Counted from the first letter of the stretch, positions 27,824 to 38,086 are shown. The stretch is 64,000 nt of DNA from Roseovarius lutimaris (GCF_900115165.1 NZ_FOVP01000016.1:1-64000), one strand, 5' to 3'. Notes: generated by a model not told the origin, from the sequence alone. A program made the numbers and translations.

Positions 27824-29531
27824 GGCGCTCGGCCTTGGCCCCGGGATGGGTCACCGCGCCTTTATATGTCTCGCCAACAAGCTGTGAGTATTTCCAGAGG
27901 GCACCGCTGGCATAGAGCGTCTCGCGCGGGCCTGTCCAGTCGGCCTTGCGCGCCGCCAGATCCTCATCGCTGAGTGCCACCGACAATTCGCCGGTCAAAG
28001 CGTTCAGCGTGATCATGTCGCCATCTTTCAACAGGGCAATCGGCCCGCCATGTGCGGCCTCGGGGCCGACATGCCCCACGCAAAAGCCGCGGGTTGCGCC
28101 CGAAAAGCGCCCATCGGTGATAAGCGCCACTTTCTTGCCCATGCCCTGCCCCGAAAGCGCGGCCGTGGTGGCCAGCATTTCGCGCATGCCGGGGCCGCCT
28201 GCCGGGCCTTCATTGCGGATCACAAGAACGTCGCCCTCTTTATAAGAGCGCGCCTTGACCGCCTCGAACGCGTCTTCTTCGCATTCAAACACCCGCGCCG
28301 GGCCGGTAAAGACCTGCTGTTCCTCGGTCATGCCGGCGACTTTGACGATTGCGCCTGCGGGCGCAAGATTGCCCTTGAGGCCGACAACACCGCCGGTCTT
28401 GCTGATCGGGGCCGAGATCGGGTAAATCACCTTGCCATCGGCCTCACGGGTGATCTTGTCGAGCGCCTCGCCAATCGTGGTGCCATCGGCGGTGATGCAA
28501 TCCTCGTGCAACAGGCCCGCCTTGCGCAGTTCTTTCATCACCACCGGCACGCCGCCAACCTCGTAGAGGTCTTTGGCGACATAAGCGCCGCCGGGTTTCA
28601 GATCGACGAAATAGGGCGTATCGCGGAAAATCTCGCAAACATCCTCAAGGAAGAAGTCAATCCCCGCCTCATGCGCGATGGCCGGCAGGTGCAGCCCGGC
28701 ATTGGTCGACCCGCCGGTACAGGCAACGACCCGCGCCGCGTTTTCAAGCGACTTGAGCGTCACCACATCGCGCGCGCGAATGTTTTTCTCAAGCAGGTTC
28801 ATCACCGCGCGGCCAGAGGCCTCGGCGTATTGATCGCGGCTTTCGTAAGGGGCCGGTGCGCCGGCGCTGTTCATCAGGGCAAGGCCGATCGCCTCGGAGA
28901 CACAGGCCATGGTGTTGGCCGTGAACTGACCACCGCAGGCGCCGGCCGAGGGGCAGGCAACCGCCTCAAGCTTTTCAAGCTCGCAGGTGGTAAGGTTACC
29001 GGCCTGATGCTGGCCGACGGCCTCGAACACATCCTGCACGGTGACATCCTTGCCATCAAGACGGCCCGGCAGGATCGAGCCACCATAAAGAAACACCGAC
29101 GGCACGTTGAGCCGCACCATCGCCATCATCATCCCCGGCAAGCTCTTGTCACAGCCCGCCAGACCGACAAGCGCGTCATAGCAATGGCCGCGCATCGTCA
29201 GCTCCACCGTGTCAGCAATCGCCTCGCGGCTGGCCAGCGAGGATCGCATGCCCTCATGGCCCATCGCTATGCCGTCGGTGACGGTGATGGTGGTGAATTC
29301 GCGCGGCGTGCCGTGCGCCTCTTTTACGCCCATCTTGGCGGCCTGTGCCTGACGGTTGAGGGCGATATTGCAGGGCGCCGCCTCGTTCCAGCAGGTGGCA
29401 ACACCGACGAGCGGCTGGTGGATTTCTGCCTCGCTCATGCCCATGGCATAGTAATACGACCGATGCGGGGCCCGCGCGGGGCCTTCTGTCACATAACGGC
29501 TGGGCAATTTGGCTTTGTCGAATTTGGTCAT
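27804..29531 (-). CDS. ilvD: dihydroxy-acid dehydratase IlvD
   Basis: The 575-residue enzyme shows the IlvD/Edd signatures with cluster-ligand cysteines: CWNEAAPCN, LVGLAGCDKSLPGMM, CGGQFTANTMACVSEA and the C-terminal GRFSGATRGFCVGHV. It dehydrates 2,3-dihydroxy-3-methylbutanoate and the homologous pentanoate in valine and isoleucine synthesis. The ATG at 29531 follows GGGAGG by seven bases; the longer frame lacks this. Motif spacing is normal. It is followed by an overlapping lipoprotein gene. Confidence 0.96.
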   Translation of the reverse strand: MTKFDKAKLPSRYVTEGPARAPHRSYYYAMGMSEAEIHQPLVGVATCWNEAAPCNIALNRQAQAAKMGVKEAHGTPREFTTITVTDGIAMGHEGMRSSLASREAIADTVELTMRGHCYDALVGLAGCDKSLPGMMMAMVRLNVPSVFLYGGSILPGRLDGKDVTVQDVFEAVGQHQAGNLTTCELEKLEAVACPSAGACGGQFTANTMACVSEAIGLALMNSAGAPAPYESRDQYAEASGRAVMNLLEKNIRARDVVTLKSLENAARVVACTGGSTNAGLHLPAIAHEAGIDFFLEDVCEIFRDTPYFVDLKPGGAYVAKDLYEVGGVPVVMKELRKAGLLHEDCITADGTTIGEALDKITREADGKVIYPISAPISKTGGVVGLKGNLAPAGAIVKVAGMTEEQQVFTGPARVFECEEDAFEAVKARSYKEGDVLVIRNEGPAGGPGMREMLATTAALSGQGMGKKVALITDGRFSGATRGFCVGHVGPEAAHGGPIALLKDGDMITLNALTGELSVALSDEDLAARKADWTGPRETLYASGALWKYSQLVGETYKGAVTHPGAKAERHVYMDL

Positions 29532-29630
29532 GAGCGGCCTCCCGGTAAATGCTGGGAAACGGTCTAGGCCAGAGCCGCGAGACAGGCAAGCCGATTGCAA
29601 CGCCCCACAACCCCGGATAGCTTGCGCGCC

Positions 29631-30518
29631 ATGCGATATGACGCCCATGACAGCCTTGTTGCGCCTGCGCGCGCAACCGCCCGCCTGCCCTATCTGATTG
29701 TCGGGACAGCGCTGACCGCCGTTCTGTTTCTGGGGCTCAGCTTTGGCTATGCCGAGGTCTTGCAGCGAGTTTTTCCCAAGGATATCTGGGCGCGCCTCGC
29801 CCCCACCATTGAAAGCGCCACAAGCCCGGTTGGCGTACTGGTGAACCTGTTTATCTTTGCCATGCTAATCACCGCGCTCGCCGTCGCGCTCAGGCTGGTG
29901 CACAAACGCGGGCTTATGACACTTGTCGGCGCGCCTGTTTCGGCAAGCCGACAGTTTCGCCGCGCCTTTCTTGCGATGCTGGTGCTTTATGCGGTGATCA
30001 TGATGCTGCCCCTGCCCGAGGGGATGGAGCCCGCCCCGAACGTGGCCTTTGGCACATGGGCGGGTTTCCTGCCGCTCGCGCTTGTCGGGCTGTTCATTCA
30101 GGTCTTTGCCGAAGAGGTGCTGTTTCGCGGCTATTTTCAAAGCCAGCTCGCGGCTCGGTTTTCCTCGCCGCTGATCTGGATCGGCCTGCCGTCGCTGGGG
30201 TTTGCCCTGTTGCATTTTGATCCGACCACCTTTGGGGTGAATGCCTGGATCGTGGTGTTTTGGGCCGGGGCGTTTGGTATTGCGGCGGGCGATCTTACCG
30301 CGCGGTTCGGCACGCTTGGCCCGGCAACGGCGCTGCATTTCATCAATAATTTCGGCGCCATTCTGATTACCGCGCCACAGGGGCAATTTGACGGGCTCGC
30401 GCTTTATTCCTATCCGTTTTCGATGGAAGATAGCGCCGCATTCTGGACCTTCATGCCGATTGACATAATGATCCTGGTCTGTGGCTGGCTGACAATCCGG
30501 CTTGCGTTGCGAGGCTGA
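29631..30518 (+). CDS. CPBP-family intramembrane metalloprotease
   Basis: The 295-residue membrane protein has about seven or eight hydrophobic segments and the CPBP/Abi motifs: FAEEVLFRGY (two Glu and an Arg), FALLHF and ALHFINN. These form the intramembrane metal site of Rce1-like proteases. In bacteria such proteins process peptides or act in signalling; no partner is visible here. The ATG at 29631 is the first after the divergent ilvD promoter region. Confidence 0.88.
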   Translation: MRYDAHDSLVAPARATARLPYLIVGTALTAVLFLGLSFGYAEVLQRVFPKDIWARLAPTIESATSPVGVLVNLFIFAMLITALAVALRLVHKRGLMTLVGAPVSASRQFRRAFLAMLVLYAVIMMLPLPEGMEPAPNVAFGTWAGFLPLALVGLFIQVFAEEVLFRGYFQSQLAARFSSPLIWIGLPSLGFALLHFDPTTFGVNAWIVVFWAGAFGIAAGDLTARFGTLGPATALHFINNFGAILITAPQGQFDGLALYSYPFSMEDSAAFWTFMPIDIMILVCGWLTIRLALRG

Positions 30519-30578
30519 TTGCATTTCCTCTCCGCGCCGCTTATCTCAGGGGCGAAACGCAACTGAGGGACCGGCCCG

Positions 30579-31529
30579 ATGAACTGGATCACCAACTACG
30601 TGCGCCCAAGGATCAATTCGATCTTCTCGCGCCGCGAAATCCCCGAAAACCTGTGGTCCAAATGCGATGACTGCGGCACCATGCTGTTTCACCGCGAGCT
30701 GAGCGATAATCTTAACGTCTGTACCAGTTGCGGCAATCACATGGCGATTACCCCGCGCGAACGCTTTGCCGCGCTGTTTGACGGTGGCGTTTTTTCAGAG
30801 GCCGAGGTGCCTTTGCCAAACGCCGACCCGCTTCATTTTCGCGACCAGAAGAAATATCCCGACCGCCTGCGCGCCGCGCAAAAGGCCACCGGTGAGAAAG
30901 AGGCGATGCTTGTCGCCACCGGAGAGATCGGCCGCACGCCGATCGTGGCTGCCGCGCAGGATTTCTCCTTCATGGCCGGCTCGATGGGGATGTATGTCGG
31001 CAATGCGATCATTGCCGCCGCTGAAACGGCGGTAAAGCTCAAGCGCCCGCTGGTCCTGTTTTCGGCGGCGGGTGGCGCGCGCATGCAAGAGGGGATTCTC
31101 AGCCTCATGCAAATGCCGCGCACCACGGTCGCGGTGCAAATGCTGCGCGAGGCGGGCCTGCCCTATATCGTGGTGCTGACCCATCCGACCACCGGCGGGG
31201 TGACCGCCTCTTATGCGATGCTGGGCGATGTACATATTGCCGAGCCGGGCGCGCTTATCTGCTTTGCCGGGCCGCGGGTGATCGAACAGACGATCCGCGA
31301 AAAGCTGCCCGACGGGTTTCAGCGCGCCGAATACCTGCTCGAACATGGCATGCTTGACCGCGTGACGCCACGCACCGAAATGCGCGACGAGTTGATCATC
31401 ATCACCCGGATGCTAATGGGGCTTCCCCCTGCCGTGCGCGGCGATCTGCCCGCCCCAGAGGCCGCCGACACCGCGACGCAGCCGGTCACGGCTGAGGAGC
31501 AGCCCGCCGAAAAGACCGCCAAAAAATGA
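30579..31529 (+). CDS. accD: acetyl-CoA carboxylase carboxyltransferase subunit beta
   Basis: The 316-residue protein has the N-terminal zinc ribbon (CDDCGTMLF and CTSCGNHM, four Cys) and the carboxyltransferase core ([35 protein letters not shown]). With AccA it transfers carboxyl from biotin to acetyl-CoA, the first step of fatty acid synthesis. accA lies about 3.7 kb downstream on the same strand. A low-complexity tail ([18 protein letters not shown]) ends the protein, and its stop overlaps folC (ATGA). Confidence 0.96.
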   Translation: MNWITNYVRPRINSIFSRREIPENLWSKCDDCGTMLFHRELSDNLNVCTSCGNHMAITPRERFAALFDGGVFSEAEVPLPNADPLHFRDQKKYPDRLRAAQKATGEKEAMLVATGEIGRTPIVAAAQDFSFMAGSMGMYVGNAIIAAAETAVKLKRPLVLFSAAGGARMQEGILSLMQMPRTTVAVQMLREAGLPYIVVLTHPTTGGVTASYAMLGDVHIAEPGALICFAGPRVIEQTIREKLPDGFQRAEYLLEHGMLDRVTPRTEMRDELIIITRMLMGLPPAVRGDLPAPEAADTATQPVTAEEQPAEKTAKK

Positions 31530-32800
31530 GCGCGCCCACATCTGACGTCATCCTTGATCGGATGATGGCGCTGCACCCGAAAATCATCGACCTGACGCTG
31601 ACCCGCGTCTGGCGTTTGCTTGACGCGCTTGGCAATCCGCAAAACGATCTGCCGCCGGTGATCCACCTTGCGGGCACCAACGGCAAGGGCAGCACCCAGG
31701 CGATGATCCGCGCCGGGCTAGAGGCGGCAGGCAAGCGCGTGCATGCCTATACCTCGCCGCATCTGGCGCGGTTTCACGAACGTATCCGGCTTGCCGGTGA
31801 TCTGATCTCCGAGGCAGATCTGACGGCGGTGCTTGATGAATGCTACGCTGCCAATGACGGCGGTGATATCACCTATTTCGAGATCACCACCTGCGCCGGC
31901 ATCCTTGCCATGGCGCGCAGCCCGGCCGATTTTACCCTGCTTGAGGTGGGGCTTGGCGGGCGGCTTGATGCGACCAATGTGATCGCCAAACCTGCACTGA
32001 CCGTGATCACGCCGATTTCCATCGACCACGAGCAATATCTTGGCAACACCCTAGCCAAGATCGCGGGCGAGAAGGCCGGCATTCTAAAGCGCGGCGTGCC
32101 CTGCGTGGTCGGCCCGCAAGCGAACGAGGCGATGGAGGTGATCGAGGCCACCGCCCGCCGTCTTGGCGCGCCGCTGATGGCCCAAGGCCAGCACTGGCAT
32201 GTGAGCATCGAGCGCGGGCGGCTGATCTTTCAGGATGAAACCGGCTTGCGCGATCTGCCGCTGCCCAACCTGCCCGGCACGCATCAGATTGAGAATGCCG
32301 GGGCCGCACTTGCCACGCTGCGCCATCTTGAGATGGGCGATGTGGCGCTTGAGGCCGCGGTTACCTCGGCTGTCTGGCCAGCCCGCATGCAGCGGCTTGT
32401 CCGCGGCCCGCTGGTCGAGGCCGCCCCCGAGGCCGAGCTTTGGCTTGACGGCGGGCATAACGCGGCGGCAGGGCGGGCGCTCGGGCACCATCTTGCCAGC
32501 CTGGCGAAACGGCCCACGCATCTGATCTGTGGCATGCTCAACACCAAGGATATCGCCGGTTATCTCGCGCCGCTGGCGGCAGAGGCCCAAAGCCTGACCG
32601 CGCTGTCAATTCCGGGCGAGGCCAATACCCTGCCCGCCGAAGACACCGCCAAGGCCGCCCTTGGCGTGGGGCTGGCCGCGCAGACCGCCGACAGCGCGCT
32701 TGACGCCGTGCGCGCGATTGTCGCCCATACCCCGAAGGCCCGCATCCTGATCTGTGGGTCGCTCTATCTTGCCGGTGGCATTCTGCGCGAAAATGGCTAG
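31526..32800 (+). CDS. folC: bifunctional folylpolyglutamate synthase / dihydrofolate synthase
   Basis: The 424-residue Mur-ligase-type enzyme has the P-loop [14 protein letters not shown], the second motif [12 protein letters not shown] and the third [15 protein letters not shown]. It adds glutamate to dihydropteroate and folates in the cytoplasm. Its ATG overlaps the accD stop, a gene order common in proteobacteria. Length is normal. Confidence 0.95.
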   Translation: MSAPTSDVILDRMMALHPKIIDLTLTRVWRLLDALGNPQNDLPPVIHLAGTNGKGSTQAMIRAGLEAAGKRVHAYTSPHLARFHERIRLAGDLISEADLTAVLDECYAANDGGDITYFEITTCAGILAMARSPADFTLLEVGLGGRLDATNVIAKPALTVITPISIDHEQYLGNTLAKIAGEKAGILKRGVPCVVGPQANEAMEVIEATARRLGAPLMAQGQHWHVSIERGRLIFQDETGLRDLPLPNLPGTHQIENAGAALATLRHLEMGDVALEAAVTSAVWPARMQRLVRGPLVEAAPEAELWLDGGHNAAAGRALGHHLASLAKRPTHLICGMLNTKDIAGYLAPLAAEAQSLTALSIPGEANTLPAEDTAKAALGVGLAAQTADSALDAVRAIVAHTPKARILICGSLYLAGGILRENG

Positions 32801-33100
32801 TGCATCGGTGTGGATGACGGCATGGATTTGCGTAAATGCGGGCGCTTCGACGCCACCTCACAAGTATAGGTTGCAAAATCGAACAGTAATCATACACCGA
32901 ATCACTTTATGTTGACCGCTTCGTCGCCTTTCGACTATATCTGGGTCACTTGAGCGGTGCGGCCCCAACAGGTCGGCGGCAAGGCAATTGGGGGGGGGAC
33001 GCGCGGTGCTTGCGCATGCTAAAGGCCATATTTCGACCTTCGCAGGCCCTTGCCCAGTCGGGCAATCCCCTTCGATCTATAGTGTTAAAGGGTATTCAAG
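32801..33100. other. 300-bp intergenic region with a run of nine G
   Basis: No gene is visible. The interval contains a homopolymer of nine G (32990-32998) and one promoter-like pair (32912-32940). The last 60 bases lead into the LysM gene. Confidence 0.5.
32912..32940 (+). promoter_or_regulatory. candidate sigma-70-type promoter for the LysM gene
   Basis: TTGACC at 32912-32917 and CTATAT at 32935-32940 are separated by 17 bases, the ideal spacing. The pair lies about 160 bases before the LysM start, leaving a long leader that contains the run of nine G. Confidence 0.35.
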
Positions 33101-33751
33101 ATGATACGTGTTTTCTTGATCGTTGCCGCCTTCTTCGCCGTCACCATAGCGCTGATCCTTGTTCAGCCCAGCAAACCGCGTCGCTCTGCCGATCTTGCAT
33201 TGCCAGGTGCCAGCGATGTGACCCGTGCCGACACCGACCTGTCGAGCCTTGCCACGATTGCGCCTGAGCAGGCCGGACCCGAAGCCGTCACGCCCGCCCC
33301 CGAAACACCACGCAGCCTGCGGCCGAAAGTGGCCCCGCTACGCGCAGAGGTGCCGCAAATCACGGCGGCCCCTGTCATTGCCCCCGCGCCGCCGACCGAC
33401 CTTGAGGCGCTGATCATCAGGGCGCTGCGTCAAGGCCAGTCGGAAAGCTATATTCACGCGCTGGTCAATGACGCCGCCAAGAAAGGTAAGGTCGAGGTGC
33501 CCAAATCGCTGGTCACCGCCGAGGGGCAGGTCGACACCGCGCTCTTGATGGCCACCCTGTCGGATCCCGCCAATGTCACCCCCGAGGCCCAGACCTATAT
33601 CGTCAGCCCCGGCGACAGCCTTGCCTCGATCGCCTATCGCTTTTACGGGCGCACCGATCGTCAGGCCGATATCCTGAACGCCAATCGCGAGACACTTGCA
33701 GACGCCGACAAGTTAAGCGTCGGGCAGGTTCTCACCATCCCGAACCTCTAG
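33101..33751 (+). CDS. LysM-domain protein, membrane-anchored
   Basis: The 216-residue protein has an N-terminal hydrophobic anchor (FLIVAAFFAVTIALILV), a Pro/Ala-rich linker, and a C-terminal LysM domain (YIVSPGDSLASIAYRFYGR to VGQVLTIPNL) that binds peptidoglycan. It has no catalytic domain, so it is likely a cell-wall anchor or scaffold. It is monocistronic, with a hairpin terminator downstream. Confidence 0.88.
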   Translation: MIRVFLIVAAFFAVTIALILVQPSKPRRSADLALPGASDVTRADTDLSSLATIAPEQAGPEAVTPAPETPRSLRPKVAPLRAEVPQITAAPVIAPAPPTDLEALIIRALRQGQSESYIHALVNDAAKKGKVEVPKSLVTAEGQVDTALLMATLSDPANVTPEAQTYIVSPGDSLASIAYRFYGRTDRQADILNANRETLADADKLSVGQVLTIPNL

Positions 33752-33787
33752 CGAAGAACTTTCCCGAACACCTGGCAGGAATGACTG

Positions 33788-33823
33788 AGGGGCCGAACCA
33801 ACGGCCCCCTTTCATTTTCGGAA
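33788..33823 (+). terminator. probable terminator after the LysM gene
   Basis: GGGGCCG and CGGCCCC form a seven-base stem around six loop bases, followed by the T-rich CTTTCATTTT. Confidence 0.65.
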
Positions 33824-33918
33824 CGCCTCTTGTTTATGAATTCATTTGCGTGCAGAGCGGTTTAGATCGCGCCGACAAACGCCATTCAGAACCATAGGCC
33901 TTCGCATGGGATTGCGTC

Positions 33919-34518
33919 ATGACACATGATCTTTTGATTGCCCTCACCGGCTTTGCCTTCGTCACGGTGATCACGCCGGGGCCCAACAACCTCATGCTGA
34001 TGAGTTCAGGCGCGAATTTCGGGTTTCGCCGCACCGTGCCACATATGCTTGGCATCGGGCTTGGCTTTCCGACGATGGTGTTTCTGGTCGGGATCGGGGT
34101 GATGCAGGTGTTTGACCTCTGGCCGCTCAGCTATGTGATCCTCAAGATCGTGTCGGTTGTCTATCTGCTTTATCTGGCATGGAAGATCGCCCATGCCGCC
34201 CCGCCAAAACAGACCGAGGCCGAAGGCCGCCCGCTGACATTCCTGCAATCCGCGGCCTTTCAGTGGGTCAATCCCAAGGCCTGGAGCATGGCGCTGTCGG
34301 CCGTGACGCTTTACGCGACAGGGCGCGATCTTGTGGCGGTGCTCTGGGTGGCGGGCATCTATGTTTTGGTCTCTGGCCTCAGCACCACAGGCTGGACCGT
34401 GCTCGGCCAACAGCTGCGCCGGTTCCTCAAAAGCCCGGCCCGCCTGCGCGCGTTCAACTGGATCATGGCGGGGTTGCTGGTCACCACCCTGATCCCCGTG
34501 CTGTTTCCGGCCCAGTGA
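33919..34518 (+). CDS. LysE/RhtB-family amino-acid exporter
   Basis: The 199-residue membrane protein has about five or six hydrophobic segments and the LysE signature near the N-terminus (FAFVTVITPGPNNLMLMSSG) plus QWVNPKAWSMALSA in the middle. Such proteins export lysine, homoserine, threonine or related compounds. The substrate is not predictable. The racemase-like gene starts 20 bases after its stop, so the two may share a transcript. Confidence 0.9.
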   Translation: MTHDLLIALTGFAFVTVITPGPNNLMLMSSGANFGFRRTVPHMLGIGLGFPTMVFLVGIGVMQVFDLWPLSYVILKIVSVVYLLYLAWKIAHAAPPKQTEAEGRPLTFLQSAAFQWVNPKAWSMALSAVTLYATGRDLVAVLWVAGIYVLVSGLSTTGWTVLGQQLRRFLKSPARLRAFNWIMAGLLVTTLIPVLFPAQ

Positions 34519-34537
34519 CCATTGCGCAAGGCCTGCC

Positions 34538-35155
34538 ATGACCCTGACCCTTTTGCACACCGCCGAGGCGCATCGCGCCAGTTTTGACGCCCTGCGCGAC
34601 AAAATTGCGCCGGGCGCGCGGCTTGTGCATATCGTGCGCCCCGATTTCCTTGAGCGCGCACAGGACGGCATCGACGCGGCGCTTGGCGATGAGATCGCCG
34701 CGACGATCGCCTCTGCGCCGGGGCCGGTGATTTGCACCTGCACAACCATCGGCCCGGTTGCTGCGCGCGCGGGCGCGATCCGTGTTGACTGGCCGATGAT
34801 GCAGGCCGCCGCGCGGACAAAGGGCGCGGTGCTGATGGTCTATTGCCTTGAAAGTACCCGCGCGCCAAGCCTTGAGCTGTTGCAGGATGCGATGCGCGGC
34901 GCGGGTCATCCCGGCCCGCTTGTTCCGCTGCCCCTGCCCGCACTTTGGCCGCTTTTTGCCCAGGGTAAGACAACGGATTTTGCCAAGGCCCTGGCCAGGG
35001 CGATTCTCGATCAGGCGGTCCAGATGCCTGATCTTGGGGCGATTGTTCTTGCGCAGGCCTCGATGGCGGGGGCGGCGCCGATGCTGGGGGATCTGGGCGT
35101 TGCGGTTTTATCCTCGCCGGAACTTGCGCTTCGGGCCGGATTGGCCCGGTTATGA
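34538..35155 (+). CDS. Asp/Glu racemase-like protein
   Basis: The 205-residue protein resembles a truncated Asp/Glu/hydantoin racemase fold: LLHTAEAHRASFDALRDK at the start, a cysteine in ICTCTTIGPVA near residue 66, and a second half with AIVLAQASMAG where the second catalytic Cys would normally be; that Cys is replaced by Ala/Ser. Loss of one of the two catalytic cysteines makes racemase activity doubtful. It follows the LysE gene and precedes accA. Confidence 0.6.
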   Translation: MTLTLLHTAEAHRASFDALRDKIAPGARLVHIVRPDFLERAQDGIDAALGDEIAATIASAPGPVICTCTTIGPVAARAGAIRVDWPMMQAAARTKGAVLMVYCLESTRAPSLELLQDAMRGAGHPGPLVPLPLPALWPLFAQGKTTDFAKALARAILDQAVQMPDLGAIVLAQASMAGAAPMLGDLGVAVLSSPELALRAGLARL

Positions 35156-35210
35156 TTGCAAATCATCTGCCGTACCGCCATATAACGCCACGGCAACCGT
35201 GGAGTAAGCG

Positions 35211-36173
35211 ATGACCAATTATCTCGACTTCGAAAAGCCCCTGGCGGAAATTGAAGGCAAGGCCGAAGAGCTGCGCGCGATGGCGCGGGCGAATGCGGAA
35301 ATGAATGTCGAGGCCGAGGCCGGCGCGCTTGACCGCAAGGCAGCGGATTTGCTGCGCGATCTCTACAAGAACCTCAGCCCCTGGCGCAAATGCCAGGTGG
35401 CGCGCCACCCCGACCGCCCGCATTGCCGCGATTATATCGAGGCGCTGTTCACCGAATACACCCCGCTGGCAGGCGATCGCGCCTTTGGCGAGGACGATGC
35501 GGTGATGGGCGGGCTGGCCCGGCTTGGGGATCGGCCGGTGATGGTGATCGGCCATGAAAAGGGCAATGACACCAAAAGCCGGATTGCCCGTAATTTCGGC
35601 ATGGCCCGGCCCGAAGGCTATCGCAAGGCAGTGCGGCTCATGGAGATGGCGGATCGCTTTGGCCTGCCTGTGGTGACGCTTGTGGATACCCCCGGCGCCT
35701 ATCCTGGCAAGGGCGCCGAAGAACGTGGCCAATCCGAGGCGATTGCCCGCGCGACCGAGACCTGTCTGCAAATCGGCGTGCCTTTGGTCAGCGTGATTAT
35801 TGGCGAGGGTGGCTCTGGCGGGGCGGTGGCCTTTGCCTCGGCCAACCGCGTGGCGATGCTGGATCATTCGGTCTATTCGGTGATTTCGCCCGAGGGCTGC
35901 GCCAGCATCCTGTGGAAAGACTCCGAGAAAATGCGCGAGGCGGCAGAGGCGCTGCGCCTGACGGCGCAGGATCTGATCAAGCTGGGCGTGGCGGATCGCA
36001 TCATCGACGAACCACTTGGCGGCGCGCACCGCGACCGCGACACCACGATTGTGGCGGTGGGCAAGGCGATCAAGGCGATGCTTGGCGAATTGGACCAAAA
36101 AGACCGGGCGGCCCTGATCAAGGACCGGCGCGAGAAGTTCCTGAAGATCGGCTCGAAAGGGCTTGCTGCCTAG
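35211..36173 (+). CDS. accA: acetyl-CoA carboxylase carboxyltransferase subunit alpha
   Basis: The 320-residue protein starts [19 protein letters not shown] and has the AccA core ([59 protein letters not shown]). It pairs with AccD, encoded 3.7 kb upstream on the same strand. A GGAG site precedes the ATG. The length is as expected for bacterial AccA. Confidence 0.96.
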   Translation: MTNYLDFEKPLAEIEGKAEELRAMARANAEMNVEAEAGALDRKAADLLRDLYKNLSPWRKCQVARHPDRPHCRDYIEALFTEYTPLAGDRAFGEDDAVMGGLARLGDRPVMVIGHEKGNDTKSRIARNFGMARPEGYRKAVRLMEMADRFGLPVVTLVDTPGAYPGKGAEERGQSEAIARATETCLQIGVPLVSVIIGEGGSGGAVAFASANRVAMLDHSVYSVISPEGCASILWKDSEKMREAAEALRLTAQDLIKLGVADRIIDEPLGGAHRDRDTTIVAVGKAIKAMLGELDQKDRAALIKDRREKFLKIGSKGLAA

Positions 36174-36210
36174 AGGTGAAACGCCCCACAAGCGGCATCG
36201 CGCGCGAAAA

Positions 36211-36251
36211 CTGCGGGGGCCTCCGGCGGGGATATTTAAGGCCAGAAGAAA
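36211..36251. repeat. REP-like extragenic element, copy B
   Basis: CTGCGGGGGCCTCCGGCGGG is followed by GATATTTAAGGCCAGAAGAA. It matches copy A in the GGGATATT and GGCCAGAAGAA parts and lies between the accA stop and the convergent antiporter gene. Confidence 0.6.
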
Positions 36252-36265
36252 CGCAGAGTACCGAT

Positions 36266-37432
36266 TTATCTGGAGCTGTTGGCGACCCGACGGATGGCAA
36301 GAACAGTCATCAGCGGGCCGATCAGTTCAAACAGAACCGTGGTGCCGATGGTCAGGGTAAGGATCATTTCGCCCGATTGCGGGAATTCGCGCGCCGCCAC
36401 CAGAGCCATGCCAACGGCAACGCCCGCCTGCGGCAAGAGGGCCGCGCCGAACCAACGGCGTTCGGCTGGAGGTGCGTCGGCAAACGCGCCGCCAATCCAG
36501 CCCCCCGCCACCCGCGCGCCGGTGCGCAGGGCGATAAAAACAAGGCCAAGCAGGCCGATTTCGGCCAGAAGCCCTAGTTCAAGCCGCGCGCCCGCCAGCA
36601 GGAAAAACAGCACCATGAAGGGCCATTGCAGGTGCTCGATCTCGTGAAAGGCGCGGCCGTGGTGACGCGCCAGATTGGCGATGATCGCGCCCGCCACCAT
36701 GCCGGCGATGAGAAAGGACACCCCCGCCCAGATCGCCAGCCCGGCGGTGAGAAAGACAATCCCGATCGCCTCGGTCTGAAGCGGTTCGCCTTTGCTGAGC
36801 CGCCCGGTCAGATAGGCCGCAGGCAGGCCGATCATCGCCCCGAGGCCAACCGCGCCGCCAATTTCCCAGAGCGCCTCTGACAAGGCAGAGGTATCGCCGT
36901 TGCCGCCAAGCATCTGGGCAAAGACCACGGCCAGCGAAAACGCCAGAAGGCCCCAGGCATCGTCGATGGCGACAATGCCGCGAATCTTGTCCACAAACGG
37001 CCCCTTTGAGCCGGATTGGCGGATCGCATCCTGCGTCGCCGCCGGATCCGTGGCCGAGGCAATCGCCCCCAGAAGCAAAGCGACCGACACCGGCACGCCA
37101 ATCAGCCACAACCCGAGCGTGACCCCCAGCATGGTTGCCAGCACAATCGCCAGCGAAACCAGAAAAATCGCCGCGCCGTGGCGCTTAAGCGCCTTGCCGG
37201 TCAGCGAGTTTCCCAGCAGAAACGCCACCATGGTCAGCGCCATGACCGACAGGAAATCGTAAAGCGCGCGCACCTCGGGTGGAATGAGATCAAGGCCGGA
37301 CCCGCCCGCGATGATCCCGCAGATCAGCAACAGCGTGACCCGTGGCAGGCGCGTGCGGCGCCCGATCGTATCGGCGGCCAGCCCCAGAAGGAACAGCGCG
37401 CCCAGCGTGATCATCAGGGTGGCGTTATCCAT
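36266..37432 (-). CDS. cation:proton antiporter (CPA2/Kef type)
   Basis: The 388-residue membrane protein has about twelve hydrophobic segments. The conserved ion-binding region is visible as ASATDPAAT near residue 126 and GIVAIDDAWG near 153, with the adjacent Asp pair typical of CPA2 antiporters. There is no C-terminal RCK nucleotide-binding domain, unlike full Kef systems. It probably exchanges K+ or Na+ for H+. Only six bases separate it from the upstream GntR-type gene. Confidence 0.88.
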   Translation of the reverse strand: MDNATLMITLGALFLLGLAADTIGRRTRLPRVTLLLICGIIAGGSGLDLIPPEVRALYDFLSVMALTMVAFLLGNSLTGKALKRHGAAIFLVSLAIVLATMLGVTLGLWLIGVPVSVALLLGAIASATDPAATQDAIRQSGSKGPFVDKIRGIVAIDDAWGLLAFSLAVVFAQMLGGNGDTSALSEALWEIGGAVGLGAMIGLPAAYLTGRLSKGEPLQTEAIGIVFLTAGLAIWAGVSFLIAGMVAGAIIANLARHHGRAFHEIEHLQWPFMVLFFLLAGARLELGLLAEIGLLGLVFIALRTGARVAGGWIGGAFADAPPAERRWFGAALLPQAGVAVGMALVAAREFPQSGEMILTLTIGTTVLFELIGPLMTVLAIRRVANSSR

Positions 37433-37438
37433 TTCGCC

Positions 37439-38086
37439 CTATCCGAGCAACATCTTGAGGCCCTGCGTCACATCCGAGCGCACAGCAAGGCGCAGGCTTG
37501 GCTCGTCGCCTGCCTTGAGCGCCGCGATGATAAGACGATGGTGGTGCGGCGGATCCTTGCGTCGCAGACGCCCGTAGAGGGCGCGCATGGTCGGTCCAAG
37601 CTGAAGCCAGACGGTTTCGGCCATAGCCAGCATCGCAGGCGCCTGCGCACGCAAATAGAGCGTGCGGTGAAACTCCAGATTGCGGCGGATATAGGAAACC
37701 GCATCCTGGCGCGCGATATCTTCGGCGACCCGCGCGTTGATGCTCTGAAGCCGGTCGATCAGCGCGATATGCGCACGCGGCAATGCGCGGCTTGCCAGCT
37801 CTACCTCGATCAGGGAACGCAGCGCGGCCAACTCCTCGATCCGCTCGTTGTTGAGTTCCGGCGTGCTGACCCGCCCCGAGCTTGAGATCGTGAGGGCGCC
37901 CTCGGCGGACAGGCGGCGCACCGCTTCGCGCGCCGGGGTCATCGAAACGCCGAATTCCGCGCCGATGCCGCGCAGGGTCATCGCCTGACCAGGCGCAATT
38001 TCGCCATGCATGATCCGGGTGCGCAGACCGCGATAAACGCGGTCATGCGCCGAAGGGCTTGGATCGGGGCGCGGGGTCAATAGCAT
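37439..38086 (-). CDS. GntR-family (FadR/FCD type) transcriptional regulator
   Basis: The 215-residue regulator has an N-terminal winged helix (RVYRGLRTRIMHGEIAPGQ, LRGIGAEFGVSMTPAREAV) and an all-helical FCD ligand-binding domain with metal-binding His residues (FHRTLY and a later HH pair). It precedes the antiporter gene by six bases, so the two are probably one transcript. Its ligand is unknown; FCD regulators commonly sense small organic acids. Confidence 0.9.
   Translation of the reverse strand: MLLTPRPDPSPSAHDRVYRGLRTRIMHGEIAPGQAMTLRGIGAEFGVSMTPAREAVRRLSAEGALTISSSGRVSTPELNNERIEELAALRSLIEVELASRALPRAHIALIDRLQSINARVAEDIARQDAVSYIRRNLEFHRTLYLRAQAPAMLAMAETVWLQLGPTMRALYGRLRRKDPPHHHRLIIAALKAGDEPSLRLAVRSDVTQGLKMLLG

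Noticed and set aside
28050-29567. 505-codon open frame on the plus strand
   Set aside because: It lies antisense to ilvD, whose motifs and start are clear, and its translation is rich in His, Arg and Gly with no domain; a high-GC frame shadow.
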